Shown: one piece after another, positions 39,639 to 47,921 of the stretch | Layout of the letters: each line of letters begins with the position of its first letter | Position numbering within the stretch: position 1 is the first letter of the stretch | From: an uncultured Akkermansia sp. | GTDB taxonomy: Bacteria; Verrucomicrobiota; Verrucomicrobiia; Verrucomicrobiales; Akkermansiaceae | Direction of reading: 5' to 3' | NCBI GenBank assembly: GCA_947588645.1 | Contig: CANPYO010000001.1 | Span: 23,571 to 87,570 of the forward strand | DNA length: 64,000 nt | Notes under the pieces: model-generated | Told to the model about the DNA's origin: nothing | Database searches by the model: none | Seen by the model: only the letters and a program-made list of their open reading frames with translations | Program-made: the position numbers and the translations under genes

Positions 39639-39852
39639 GGCAAACGCATTAGAAAATGCGTTTGCTATGTACGATTTATTAATAATGTGCGCGTTGCGCA
39701 GGTTTTTTCGGATCATTAATGTATGCCGAGATCCCTTTAGAGCCATCATCATAATGACCTCTTCTTGTCACGATTTTTGATACATATAAACATTGATATC
39801 AGCCAATAAGAGTATTTCCTCTGTCGATTAACTTCTCTTAAATGCGTTTGCC
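39639..39852. mobile_element. MITE-like element, copy B
   Basis: A 214-bp unit with GGCAAACGCATT and AATGCGTTTGCC ends. The interior is nearly identical to copy A, with about ten substitutions and one heptad unit fewer. It sits between divergent genes (the icd operon and rph), so each promoter lies just outside one terminus. Confidence 0.7.
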
Positions 39853-39865
39853 GTGTACGAAGCAC

Positions 39866-39895
39866 TTGACATGTCAGGAGGGTGTGTGGTAGCGT
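39866..39895 (+). promoter_or_regulatory. Putative promoter of rph (leaderless type)
   Basis: TTGACA, 18 bases, TAGCGT. The -10 box ends six bases before the ATG at 39902. The -35 box begins 14 bases beyond MITE-like copy B. Confidence 0.5.
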
Positions 39896-39901
39896 GGTGA
39901 C

Positions 39902-40630
39902 ATGAGAACAACACGCACAGACGGAAGGGCCGTGGGGGAAATGCGTCCGCTTGTATTTCACCCCGGGGTGGCGCCGCAGGCAATGGCCTCGGTGTTGGTG
40001 AGTTTCGGAAAAACGCAGGTGATCTGCGCTGTATCAGTGGAGGATGATGTGCCGGGATGGATGAAGGCACAAGGAGTGAGCGGAGGGTGGCTGACAGCGG
40101 AGTATTCTATGCTTCCGTATTCCACACCGACGCGCAAGAGGCGCAGTAGTAATGGCAAGGTGGATGGTCGGGCAGTGGAGATACAACGACTCATAGGTCG
40201 TTCGCTGCGTGCGGTGGTGGATTTGGAGGCGCTCGGTGAGCGCACGGTATGGGTGGATTGCGATGTACTGCAGGCAGATGGGGGAACGCGCACGGCTAGT
40301 ATCAGCGGCTCTGCCGTGGCTCTGCAGTTGGCGTTCCGGCGCATGGTGCAGGAGGGCGTGTTGGAGAACAACCCGATGAAGCAGCTTGTTTCGGCCGTTT
40401 CCGTGGGAAAGGTGGACGGCGAGGCCTTGTTGGATTTGTGCTACGAGGAGGACAGCGCCGCGGAGGTGGATATGAATGTGGTACTCACAGAAAGAGGGGA
40501 GTACGTAGAGTTGCAAGGCAGCGGAGAAGAGGCTACTTTCACACCGGATGAATTGGCACAAATGCTTGCTTTAGCACACAGCGGGGCTCAGCAAATTCTG
40601 GCGGCTCAGAGGGCAGCGGTCAACGCGTGA
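39902..40630 (+). CDS. rph: Ribonuclease PH
   Basis: A 242-residue phosphorolytic 3'-5' exoribonuclease that trims tRNA precursors, working as a hexameric ring. The start RTDGRAVGEMRPL, the LTAEYSMLPYSTPTRKRR substrate loop, GRSLRAVVDLEALGERTVWV, and the acidic SVGKVDGEALLDLCYEEDSA with AEVDMNV are all present and in order. Length matches the family. The stop is six bases from the converging PTS gene stop. A close promoter suggests a leaderless message. The window also holds PNPase, the related phosphorolytic enzyme. Confidence 0.95.
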   Translation: MRTTRTDGRAVGEMRPLVFHPGVAPQAMASVLVSFGKTQVICAVSVEDDVPGWMKAQGVSGGWLTAEYSMLPYSTPTRKRRSSNGKVDGRAVEIQRLIGRSLRAVVDLEALGERTVWVDCDVLQADGGTRTASISGSAVALQLAFRRMVQEGVLENNPMKQLVSAVSVGKVDGEALLDLCYEEDSAAEVDMNVVLTERGEYVELQGSGEEATFTPDELAQMLALAHSGAQQILAAQRAAVNA

Positions 40631-40636
40631 GGAGAC

Positions 40637-41092
40637 CTATACTTCCAGCTCAGTGGAGAGCAAAGCTTCTACTTTTTCCGGGGATTCAGCCAAGGCGTAC
40701 AGCTCGGCTTCAGTGAGGCTTTTGCGCCAGCGAACAATGCGCGAGAGCAGTTGCAGATGCAGTTCCGGGTTTTCCCAGGGGACGATAAGGAGGGTGATGA
40801 GGTGAGCCTCTTCCGCAGGCCAAGGTATGCCGACCCGGCTGAACGCAACATACACACCGGCGCGCTGCAAGCCTTGTACCCGGGCGTGAGGCACGGCCAA
40901 GCCGAGACCAACATAAGTGGATTCCACCTGCTCGCGATCCAAAGCATCAGCAATGATCTCATCCTCGTTATGGCTTTCGTTGAACTGAATGGCGGCGGTG
41001 TGTACGAGAGAACGCAGCACCTGCTCCCAATCAGAAGCAGGCAGGTTTTGCTCATGCACCTTCAATAGAAGTTGATCCACTTGCTTGTCCAC
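40637..41092 (-). CDS. PTS EIIA type-2 domain protein (PtsN-like)
   Basis: A 151-residue cytoplasmic protein of the EIIA fructose/nitrogen class. The phosphorylatable His lies in GLGLAVPHARVQGLQRAG near residue 71, with the family pattern of REQVESTYVGLGLAVPHAR preceding it. Proteins of this type act as phosphorylation-dependent regulators when no dedicated transporter is encoded nearby, as here. It follows secG by 28 bases in a panD-secG-EIIA unit. The specific target is unknown. Confidence 0.85.
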   Translation of the reverse strand: MDKQVDQLLLKVHEQNLPASDWEQVLRSLVHTAAIQFNESHNEDEIIADALDREQVESTYVGLGLAVPHARVQGLQRAGVYVAFSRVGIPWPAEEAHLITLLIVPWENPELHLQLLSRIVRWRKSLTEAELYALAESPEKVEALLSTELEV

Positions 41093-41120
41093 AGGCAGGA
41101 GAGAGGAGGAAGGTGGAGAG

Positions 41121-41534
41121 TTATTGAGCCTCGGCGGGCGCTTCAGCCGGCTCGGGCGACTCTGAAGTCGGCGTTGCCGGAGGAGTATCAGGTTGAGGAA
41201 CGGATTGAACCGGAACCGTGGTTTCGGGTTGCTGTGTTGCCGCTGCTGACGCCTTGCCTTCCGTCAAATCAGTAGGATGGCTACGCTTGTACTGTGCATT
41301 CATGAGTACAGCCAGCACAAAGCAGAGAAGCATGAAGAGAGTGCCGAAAAATACCGTCCCCTTTTTGAGTACATCTGTGGTCTGTGCCCCAAAGGCCTGG
41401 TCTGTCATTTGGGCTCCGAAGGCAGCGCCGAGACCTTCTTGTTTCGGGCGCTGCATGAGTACGACGAGCAGCAACAGTGCGCTCACAATAAGCAACAGGG
41501 CAAATACAATGTAGATGGAGGATTGCAGAAACAT
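41121..41534 (-). CDS. secG: Protein translocase subunit SecG
   Basis: A 137-residue inner-membrane protein with two helices (IYIVFALLLIVSALLLLVVL and VFFGTLFMLLCFVLAVLM). They flank the conserved SecG loop LMQRPKQEGLGAAFGA, which contains the usual QRxKxxGLGAAFG pattern. The C-terminal tail of about 55 residues is Pro/Glu/Thr-rich and disordered, as often seen in longer SecG proteins. It acts with SecYE in protein export, which fits the many exported proteins of this window. It lies 51 bases after panD and 28 before the EIIA gene. Confidence 0.92.
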   Translation of the reverse strand: MFLQSSIYIVFALLLIVSALLLLVVLMQRPKQEGLGAAFGAQMTDQAFGAQTTDVLKKGTVFFGTLFMLLCFVLAVLMNAQYKRSHPTDLTEGKASAAATQQPETTVPVQSVPQPDTPPATPTSESPEPAEAPAEAQ

Positions 41535-41585
41535 GTCGGGAGGGATTGTAGCGGAAGAGATCGGGGTTGTAAAGAGCAGAGGACG

Positions 41586-41924
41586 TCAGGAGATAATTTC
41601 GTTGAACTCATTACAGACGACACGCTTTGGGATAATGGGCTTGTCATCCAGTGCGAAGCTCATGATGACGATGCGTTCACCCGCTTTGATGAGGTGAGCA
41701 GCGCCGCCGTTGATGATGATTTGTCCGGTGCCGGGAGGACCGACGAGAACGTATGTTTCGAAGCGGTTACCGGTGGTCACAGAAGCGACCAGCACTTTCT
41801 CACCGGGCCAGAGACCAGCAGCTTCCACAAGATCCTGCGGAATCTCGATACTTCCCTCGTAGGCTATATCTCCGCGAGTTACTTTGGCTCGATGAATTTT
41901 CGACTTGAGCTGCGATACGAGCAT
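41586..41924 (-). CDS. panD: Aspartate 1-decarboxylase
   Basis: A 112-residue pyruvoyl enzyme making beta-alanine for pantothenate and CoA. The proenzyme self-cleavage site is at Gly24-Ser25 in AYEGSIEI, exactly the standard position. Lys9 in LKSKIHRA and the FETYVLVGPPGTGQIIINGG and AAHLIKAGERIVIMSFA blocks are conserved. The start ATG 41924 (MLVSQLKSKI) is fixed by homology and by a promoter just upstream; the open frame further upstream runs into repeat DNA. First gene of a unit with secG. Confidence 0.94.
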   Translation of the reverse strand: MLVSQLKSKIHRAKVTRGDIAYEGSIEIPQDLVEAAGLWPGEKVLVASVTTGNRFETYVLVGPPGTGQIIINGGAAHLIKAGERIVIMSFALDDKPIIPKRVVCNEFNEIIS

Positions 41925-41948
41925 GATTTTGCTGTTTGTCGGGCGTCT

Positions 41949-41977
41949 ATGAAACAACTTTTTGCCCCAAAGGTCAA
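41949..41977 (-). promoter_or_regulatory. Putative promoter of panD-secG-EIIA
   Basis: Minus strand TTGACC, 17 bases, TTTCAT, with the -10 box 24 bases before the ATG. The -35 box lies directly against repeat copy 6. Confidence 0.5.
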
Positions 41978-41982
41978 GTAAA

Positions 41983-42276
41983 ATACGATGTGCGATGTAC
42001 GATTTGAATGCGAGATTGCCGAGCCGGTGCATAGCGGAACTCTTGAAATGATGATGCGTTGACAGGAGGAAAGTCTCCTGTGTGAGACTATGTCGGGTTG
42101 ACTCGTAGGCACCCCATTGCCTATTGCTTCGGAGTCGCCTCACGACTCCTCACCCCTGCGGGGCAAAAGCTATCGCTTTTGGCTAATCGACCTCACGGCC
42201 GTCGGTCACTTTCGCCTCCCCGCGCCTCCGGCGCGCTATAATCCAAATCGTACATCGTACATCGAACATCGTAAAT
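41983..42276. repeat. Heptad-flanked palindromic repeat, copy 6 (long mosaic)
   Basis: Heptad units at 41983-42006 and inverted heptad units at 42243-42276 enclose several palindromes: GGAGTCG with CGACTCC, CCCCTGCGGGG, AAAAGC with GCTTTT, and GCGCCTCCGGCGCGC. A separate hairpin AGCAGCCG/CGGCTGCT follows at 42278-42298. Part of the interior matches copy 10 in inverted orientation. Confidence 0.78.
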
Positions 42277-42444
42277 GAGCAGCCGCTCTGCGGCTGCTTG
42301 GGGCCGTCAGGCGTCTTGCTCAATCACCAATGGTTTTCCGTCTTGCCGGCTTACTTCCTTCATCCATAGGAAACGCATGGGAAATGGGTTGAATGAGCCC
42401 GGAGAAAATTTTATTGGGACACGTGTGCATACAATGGGAGGAAT

Positions 42445-43062
42445 TCAGCGCAGCAACCGGGAGCAGATGGAGCACGATGGTGTGCAGCCGCGAGCCGGGC
42501 AAAAGCTACGTCCCCAGAGAATAAAACGCAGGTGCAGCTTGCCCCACATTGCCTGCGGGTAAAGACGCTTAAGGTCGGACTCCACACGTTGCACGGTGGA
42601 TCCTTTGCTCAGTGACCAACGGCGTGCCAGCCGGAAAATGTGTGTATCCACAGGAAAAGCCGGAACCCCAAAGGCTTGGTTCATGACGACACTGGCGGTT
42701 TTGTGACCCACGCCGGGCAGAGCTTCCAGCTCCTCGAAAGACGCCGGCACCTGACTTCCGTACCGTTCTGTGAGAATACGGGCGGTTTGCACGAGATGCA
42801 GAGCCTTTGAATCTGCCAGACCGCACGTGGCGATAAAGGGTCGGAGTTCATGGGGCTCCATAGCCGCCATGGTCTGCGGGGTGCCGGCTACCTTGAAAAG
42901 TGCAGGCGTAATTGTATTCACGCGCGCGTCCGTGCATCGTGCGGAGAGCATGACGGCCACAAGCAACGTGAAAGCATCCTTGTGCTTAAGAGGCACTTGC
43001 GGCTCAGGAAAAGCACGCTCCAACTCGGTGGCAACCAGTTCGGCTCGTTGCGCGATACGCAT
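42445..43062 (-). CDS. nth: Endonuclease III-like DNA glycosylase with non-standard Cys motif
   Basis: A 205-residue base-excision repair glycosylase/AP lyase. The helix-hairpin-helix LEALPGVGHKTASVVMNQAF carries catalytic Lys121, and Asp139 lies in FPVDTHIFRLARR. The C-terminal cluster region reads CPARGCTPSCSIC (Cys188, 193, 197, 200) and ends SRLLR. The classical C-x6-C-x2-C-x5-C ligand set is not present: the last two internal Cys fit, but the stop codon falls exactly where the fourth Cys would be. A variant cluster using all four Cys is possible. ATG 43062 is chosen over the TTG at 43071. It is last in a unit with three envelope genes. Confidence 0.88.
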   Translation of the reverse strand: MRIAQRAELVATELERAFPEPQVPLKHKDAFTLLVAVMLSARCTDARVNTITPALFKVAGTPQTMAAMEPHELRPFIATCGLADSKALHLVQTARILTERYGSQVPASFEELEALPGVGHKTASVVMNQAFGVPAFPVDTHIFRLARRWSLSKGSTVQRVESDLKRLYPQAMWGKLHLRFILWGRSFCPARGCTPSCSICSRLLR

Positions 43063-43085
43063 TGCTGGCAATCAAGGAGCAGAAA

Positions 43086-43292
43086 TCAGCGACGAGCGTT
43101 GCTCAGCGGACCAAGAATCGCGTCGCCTTCCTGGCGCGTCGTGCGGTTCCAAGATTTCATGACGTCAGTGCTACCCTTGGGCTGCACAACGGTGCGATGA
43201 GAGGGTGGAACGGGAGGCACAGAACGCTGGCAACCGGGCACAAACAGCGCCACTGCTGCGAAAGACAAGGAAAATATCATCCGGTAATTCAT
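43086..43292 (-). CDS. Small lipoprotein
   Basis: A 68-residue protein with a signal helix and lipobox FVPGC (AALFVPGCQRSV), then a Pro-rich and polar tail ending in GDAILGPLSNARR. It lies 18 bases after the coiled-coil membrane gene and 23 before nth, in line with an operon. No family was recognised. Short length makes it less certain, but the lipobox and the placement support it. Confidence 0.62.
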   Translation of the reverse strand: MNYRMIFSLSFAAVALFVPGCQRSVPPVPPSHRTVVQPKGSTDVMKSWNRTTRQEGDAILGPLSNARR

Positions 43293-43310
43293 CGCGCGCT
43301 GCAGATAAAA

Positions 43311-44174
43311 TCAGGAACCCATTGGCACCTTGCGAAGCACCATGTCACCTACCTCAGGCATCACACCCAAGGGCAACTCCTTCTCGTTGTACTCGGCTAC
43401 CACCTGCCCGCCGCTAACGCTGACGATACGCAGAGTGGCGATGGCGACACCATTGCGGCGCACGAGCAGCGGGGTTGTGTCTCCGGGATAGAATCCGCTA
43501 TTTTCGCTGGCATTGAAGACCACGAAATGCCACTGAGGATTGACAGCCGCGATTGTGTACTCGACATCATTGTCGCGGTACTGCTCAGTGAAACGATCAT
43601 TTGCTTCTTTCTTGGTGTTGAAGGTCACTGTGGCAGCGGCCTCATCGTCGTTAAGACCCTTGCGCTGGGAGACGAGTTTCTTGCTCTGTTCGTCAAGTTT
43701 GGCAATAGCCTCCGAATTTTCCTGCACGACGTCATGCAACGCATCGACAGCGTTTTCTGTATCGGCATTCTCCAAGCCAGGTACACTCTGGAGCTGGGCA
43801 ATCAACTCTTCCTTTTGTTTTGCAAGTTCTTCCTGGTGGGCAGCAGCTTCCTCACTGCGAGCCGTTGCGCTCTCCATCTCGGCTTTGTGCTTTTCTGCGG
43901 AGCTGCGTGCGTCGTCCCGTTTCTCCATGGCATTGGCAGCTTCTGCCTGGCGAGAAGTGTTAGCCTTCAGAGCATCACTGCGAGCCTTTGCAACGGTTGC
44001 GGCCTCGGTGATGAGATTTTTATTAGTGAGCTCCATACCGGCAGGATCCTCGGAGAATCCGGCACGAGCTCCCACGAGCATGCGAACGGTAGCCTCCTGG
44101 GTGGACGCGTAATGGTAGCCAATGAGCGCCAGTACAACGACGCAGCCGAGCAGAACATAGGTGACGATTTTCAT
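43311..44174 (-). CDS. Membrane-anchored coiled-coil protein with C-terminal beta domain
   Basis: A 287-residue protein of unknown function. One N-terminal membrane helix (VTYVLLGCVVVLALIGYHYA) is followed by an Ala/Glu/Lys-rich coiled coil (about residues 60-190) and a C-terminal beta-rich domain (WHFVVFNASENSGFYPGDTT, LLVRRNGVAIATLRIVSVSG, ELPLGVMPEVGDMVLRKV). The same three-part architecture is seen in its upstream neighbour, 20 bases away, although the sequences differ clearly. The C-terminal domain recalls the SH3-like barrels of MreC or FlgT-type proteins. A structural role across the periplasm is inferred only from this layout. Confidence 0.78.
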   Translation of the reverse strand: MKIVTYVLLGCVVVLALIGYHYASTQEATVRMLVGARAGFSEDPAGMELTNKNLITEAATVAKARSDALKANTSRQAEAANAMEKRDDARSSAEKHKAEMESATARSEEAAAHQEELAKQKEELIAQLQSVPGLENADTENAVDALHDVVQENSEAIAKLDEQSKKLVSQRKGLNDDEAAATVTFNTKKEANDRFTEQYRDNDVEYTIAAVNPQWHFVVFNASENSGFYPGDTTPLLVRRNGVAIATLRIVSVSGGQVVAEYNEKELPLGVMPEVGDMVLRKVPMGS

Positions 44175-44194
44175 GGTAGAAAGGTGTGTAGTGT

Positions 44195-45085
44195 TTAATT
44201 CTTCTGAACCGGACGCACGGAAACGACGCGATCACCCGGTTCGACCGCTTCTCCGGCAAGCAGAGTATTCATGACGATGTCGCAGCTCGAACGGTTGTCT
44301 TCCACCAGCGTCACGCTCACCTCGCATATCTTCTTGCTCCCTCGCATCACAGAGAGGCGGGAGCCGATGACAACGCCGTCACTCACCCCGGCATCCACGA
44401 TCACGTAGTCCCATCCACGGTTTGCCATAATGACGTTGCAACTTAGCGATTCAGGAGAAATTCTCGCTTGGCGTTCGCGCGCCAGAGCATCCTCCTTTGC
44501 GGAGGCCTCGTTCAAGGCGTCGATGCGGCTTTGGAGGGACTGAATCGTAGATTCGTCCTTGGTAATTTCGCCGGAGATTTCCTCGCGCTTGGACTTGAGC
44601 AGATTGACGTTGGTAGCGATGTTGCTGAACACATCCGGGTCAGAGGCATCCATATCTGCCACCTGCACATCTCCTTTCTCCTGCAAATCAGAGAGAGCTT
44701 TCTGGAAGATCTCATCATTGACGAGAGAGTCAAGCATGCTTTGCTTTTTTTCGTTGAACTCATTCAGAAGCCCGCCCATGCTTTTGATTTCGGCCTCAAG
44801 ACGTTCAATTTCGGTGGTGTATGTGACGTCTTCCTCACGGAATTTCGCCTCTTGTTCCTCAGCTTCAGACTTGCATTTAATGAGCCACTCACTGCGCATG
44901 CGGGCATAGGCTGAAATTATCTCATCGGTGTAGATTTCCTTGCTCTTCGCAATGGCATTTTCGTATTGAACTTGCAGAGCCGCTACTTCACCATTCGCAG
45001 AGACGAGTCCCTGGTGCGTCTTGTAGAGGACGAAGAGACCCGCAGCAATGAGTACGAGAGAGACCGTGAGAATATATTTCCACAT
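44195..45085 (-). CDS. Membrane-anchored coiled-coil protein, partner or paralogue of 43311-44174
   Basis: A 296-residue protein. The N-terminal helix is ILTVSLVLIAAGLFVLY. A long coiled coil covers about residues 30-220 (EIERLEAEIKSMGGLLNEF). The C-terminal barrel-like domain contains GWDYVIVDAGVSDGVVIGSR and AVEPGDRVVSVRPV, a pattern resembling the C-terminal domain of FlgT and similar periplasmic proteins. First gene of the unit with the second coiled-coil protein, the small lipoprotein and nth. A promoter precedes it. Function unknown; a two-protein envelope complex is a reasonable hypothesis. Confidence 0.78.
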   Translation of the reverse strand: MWKYILTVSLVLIAAGLFVLYKTHQGLVSANGEVAALQVQYENAIAKSKEIYTDEIISAYARMRSEWLIKCKSEAEEQEAKFREEDVTYTTEIERLEAEIKSMGGLLNEFNEKKQSMLDSLVNDEIFQKALSDLQEKGDVQVADMDASDPDVFSNIATNVNLLKSKREEISGEITKDESTIQSLQSRIDALNEASAKEDALARERQARISPESLSCNVIMANRGWDYVIVDAGVSDGVVIGSRLSVMRGSKKICEVSVTLVEDNRSSCDIVMNTLLAGEAVEPGDRVVSVRPVQKN

Positions 45086-45114
45086 AGCAAGTGTAAATTA
45101 AGCTGTACGCTATC

Positions 45115-45143
45115 CTTTTACACCAGAAAGAGTCACTCTGCAA
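45115..45143 (-). promoter_or_regulatory. Putative promoter of the coiled-coil/nth unit
   Basis: Minus strand TTGCAG, 17 bases, TAAAAG, with the -10 box 29 bases before ATG 45085. It lies downstream of the pnp terminator. Confidence 0.45.
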
Positions 45144-45177
45144 TCAAAAAATACACTTTAGCCAACTTTTTTTTCGC

Positions 45178-45213
45178 AAAAAAAGACCCGCTCACCCGGG
45201 AAGGGTGGGCGGG
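45178..45213 (-). terminator. Intrinsic terminator of pnp
   Basis: On the minus strand CCCGC-C-CACCC, loop TTCCC, GGGTG-A-GCGGG, then TC and seven T. The stem has one C/A mismatch. It starts 29 bases after the pnp stop. Confidence 0.85.
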
Positions 45214-45242
45214 CGTACAATTTCCAAAGAGGAAATGCTATA

Positions 45243-47384
45243 TCATGCACCAGCAGCAGCCTCCTTGGCTTTGCGGTCGCGGGCGGCTGCGCGCATGGAC
45301 ATTTTTACACGTCCTTTGTCATCGATGCCGATGCACTTGGCCGTCACAATATCGCCGACTTTGACGACATCTTCGGTTTTCTGAGTGCGACCTTCGGCAA
45401 GCTCAGAAATATGGATAAGGCCATCCTTGCCGGGGAGAACTTCCATGAAGGCGCCGAATTCCTTCGTGGAAACAATTTTACCCTCGTAAGTTTCACCGAC
45501 CTCAATTTCCTTGAACATGCGACCGATGAGGAAGAGGGCTCGCTCCACGCCTTCCTGGCGGTTGCCGTAGATGCGCACTGTGCCGTCTTCCTCGATATTA
45601 ATGTCGGTGCCGGTCTCAGTTTGCAATGCCTTGATGTTCTTGCCGCCTGGGCCAATGAGTTCGCCGATGCGATCTGCAGGAATGGTCGTGGACTCAATGC
45701 GCGGAGCCTTCGGGCTGAGCGGTTGAGGCGCAGGTATGGCGTCACACATCGTGTCGAGTACCTGCATGCGTCCCTGCTTGGCCAGGTGAATAGCGTCCTC
45801 CAGAATCTCTAATGGAATGCCGGGGAGCTTCAGATCGAGCTGGTATCCCGTCACACCCTCTGCTGAGCCGCAGAGTTTGAAGTCCATGTCGCCGTAAAAA
45901 TCCTCCGAGCCAATGATGTCCAAGAGTGTCTTATAGCGCTTGGGAACACGGTCGCCGGGGTTGTCAAACTCAGTGACGAGACCGACAGAGATGCCGGACA
46001 CCGGGCGCTTGAGCGGCACGCCCGCTGCGAGCAGGGACATGGTGCCGGCGCACACAGAGGCCATGGACGTGGAGCCGTTGGATTCCATGATTTCTGAGGA
46101 AACGCGAATGGCGTAAGGGAACTCATCCTCAGAGGGCACAACCGGGGCGATAGAGCGCTCTGCCAAGGCTCCGTGGCCGATTTCGCGGCGGTTTTGTCCG
46201 CCGAAACGTCCGGTTTCACCGACGGTGAACGGCGGGAAATTATAGTGCAGGATGAAGCGTTTTTCATCCACCGAACCGGTGTAATTGTCCAAGTACTGCT
46301 TTTCCTCCAGCGGAGCGAGGGTAGCCAGACACAGCGACATCGTCTCACCGCGTGAGAAGAGAGCAGAGCCGTGTACAACGTTGGGCAGCACATTTACCTC
46401 TGCCTTGAGCGGGCGAAGCTGCTTGATGCCACGACCATCCGCGCGTTTGTCATGCTCCATGATGGAGATGCGGAATGCTTTTTTCTGGATGTACTCAAAG
46501 ACTTGCTCCACATCGAAATCGGTAGCTTCCGGGTGAGCTTGTTTGATGGCAGCTTCCACCTCATCGCGCAGGGCGCCGACTTGTTTCTGGCGTTGGATCT
46601 TGTTGGGGGCGTAGATAGCCTCCTCGATGCGATCGCCAGCAATTTGGTAGCCGATTTCGAGCAGTTCGGGCTTGGCCAAGGTGAGCTCATATTCGCGCGT
46701 GGGCTTGCCGCATTGAGCACGCAGCTCTTCTTGAGCGGCACAGATCTTAGCCACATTCTCCTGCGCCACATGCAGAGCCCTGATGAAGTCTTCTTCGGGG
46801 AGCTCTTTAGCGGATCCTTCAATCATGATCACCTGATCCTTGGAGCCGGCGTACACGAGATCCAAGTCGGATTCAAGACGCTGCTTGTTGGTGGGATTGA
46901 TGACGAATTCGCCATTGATACGCCCCACACGCACGGCGCCGACAGGCTCGGCAAAGGGGAGATCCGAAATCACGCAGGCAGCGGAAGCTCCGTTGATGCT
47001 CAGAATATCCGGTTCGTTCTCTCCGTCCGCTGCCATCAGCAGGGAAATTACTTGCGTGTCGTAGAAATACCCTTTCGGGAACATGGGGCGAAGGGGACGG
47101 TCAGTCATGCGGCAGGTCAAGATTTCTTTCTCTGTGGGGCGTCCTTCACGCTTAAAGTAACCGCCAGGGAAGAGTCCCGCGGCTGCCGCCTTTTCCTTGT
47201 ACTCGACCGAGAGCGGGAAGAAGGTCTGTCCCTCTTTAATTTTTGTTGCACTCACGACAGTTACCAGCACAACGGTATCTCCGCAACGTACGGTGACGGC
47301 GCCATCGGCCAATCTCGCAATTTTACCTGTTTCAATGGTGATGGGATTGGCACCCACGGCACACTCAACTTTGTATATACTCAT
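45243..47384 (-). CDS. pnp: Polyribonucleotide nucleotidyltransferase (PNPase)
   Basis: A 713-residue 3'-5' phosphorolytic exoribonuclease of the RNA degradosome. Two RNase PH domains (the first with FFPLSVEYKEKAAAAGLFPGG, the second with EDFYGDMDFKLCGSAEGVTG) flank an alpha-helical linker. A KH domain (RIGELIGPGGKNIKALQTET) and an S1 domain (IVSTKEFGAFMEVLPGKDGL) follow. Start chosen is MSIYKVECAVGANPITIETG; an in-frame ATG at 47417 would add eleven polar residues. The promoter found at 47515-47543 predicts a 5' leader of about 120 bases, long for this window, which could carry the autoregulation known for pnp. A strong terminator ends the unit. Confidence 0.95.
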   Translation of the reverse strand: MSIYKVECAVGANPITIETGKIARLADGAVTVRCGDTVVLVTVVSATKIKEGQTFFPLSVEYKEKAAAAGLFPGGYFKREGRPTEKEILTCRMTDRPLRPMFPKGYFYDTQVISLLMAADGENEPDILSINGASAACVISDLPFAEPVGAVRVGRINGEFVINPTNKQRLESDLDLVYAGSKDQVIMIEGSAKELPEEDFIRALHVAQENVAKICAAQEELRAQCGKPTREYELTLAKPELLEIGYQIAGDRIEEAIYAPNKIQRQKQVGALRDEVEAAIKQAHPEATDFDVEQVFEYIQKKAFRISIMEHDKRADGRGIKQLRPLKAEVNVLPNVVHGSALFSRGETMSLCLATLAPLEEKQYLDNYTGSVDEKRFILHYNFPPFTVGETGRFGGQNRREIGHGALAERSIAPVVPSEDEFPYAIRVSSEIMESNGSTSMASVCAGTMSLLAAGVPLKRPVSGISVGLVTEFDNPGDRVPKRYKTLLDIIGSEDFYGDMDFKLCGSAEGVTGYQLDLKLPGIPLEILEDAIHLAKQGRMQVLDTMCDAIPAPQPLSPKAPRIESTTIPADRIGELIGPGGKNIKALQTETGTDINIEEDGTVRIYGNRQEGVERALFLIGRMFKEIEVGETYEGKIVSTKEFGAFMEVLPGKDGLIHISELAEGRTQKTEDVVKVGDIVTAKCIGIDDKGRVKMSMRAAARDRKAKEAAAGA

Positions 47385-47514
47385 TTTCTTTTCGTTTTCG
47401 TCTTGTGTCGGCTCCATTCTGCGCCGCGGGAAACCGAAGCCGACAACTGTTTCCGTTGGTTGGGGTTGATACGCCCCCGGCCTTCGCATGCTCAATGCAC
47501 GCAAAGGCGAAAGC

Positions 47515-47543
47515 ATTCTACACCTGATTTGCCTATCATGCAA
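47515..47543 (-). promoter_or_regulatory. Putative promoter of pnp with long leader
   Basis: Minus strand TTGCAT, 17 bases, TAGAAT. The predicted start near 47508 gives about 124 bases of leader containing inverted repeats around GCCTTCGC/GCGAAAGC. Confidence 0.55.
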
Positions 47544-47821
47544 GCCTTTAGCGTGTACTAATCTACTCTTCTCTCTCATTCGAGGCGATGTGAACCGAGA
47601 TGAAAGTTGAAGAAATCTCTTTTATCGCTCCGATAAAAAATGCATCACGATACGCGTAATATACAGACATTCAATAAGAAATAGGATGTATCCATCGCGA
47701 ACGAAGCCCCTGTCAGATACCAGTTTTTTATCTGAGGGAGCGGAGCGGTAATTATGTTGCCTACGCACAAAAAACTGACATAAGCCGGAAATATGAAGCT
47801 CCCATGTCCTGGAATACCCAC
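47544..47821. other. Intergenic stretch between pnp and the GH109 gene
   Basis: No gene was seen. The only structure is an inverted repeat TCAGATA (47713-47719) with TATCTGA (47729-47735), extended by CCC and GGG. There is no T-run. Confidence 0.5.
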
Positions 47822-47868
47822 GGCAAACGCACTAGAAAGTGCGTCTGCGATTTACGATTTACGACTAG
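47822..47868. repeat. GGCAAACGCA hairpin with heptad units, copy 7
   Basis: GGCAAACGCACT pairs with AGTGCGTCTGC, followed by GATTTACGATTTACGA. It is a shortened member of the family, lying 53 bases from the GH109 stop. Confidence 0.7.
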
Positions 47869-47921
47869 AGGAATCCACGCGCTCTCGTGCGAATGTTGTG
47901 GGGCAGGATCGAGAAGGATGT

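Noticed and set aside
43062-44198. Plus-strand frame of 378 codons
   Set aside because: It is antisense to the coiled-coil membrane gene and the small lipoprotein, which have clear signal or membrane segments.
47385-47508. pnp leader as a known riboswitch
   Set aside because: Some inverted repeats are present, but no recognised riboswitch core was found.
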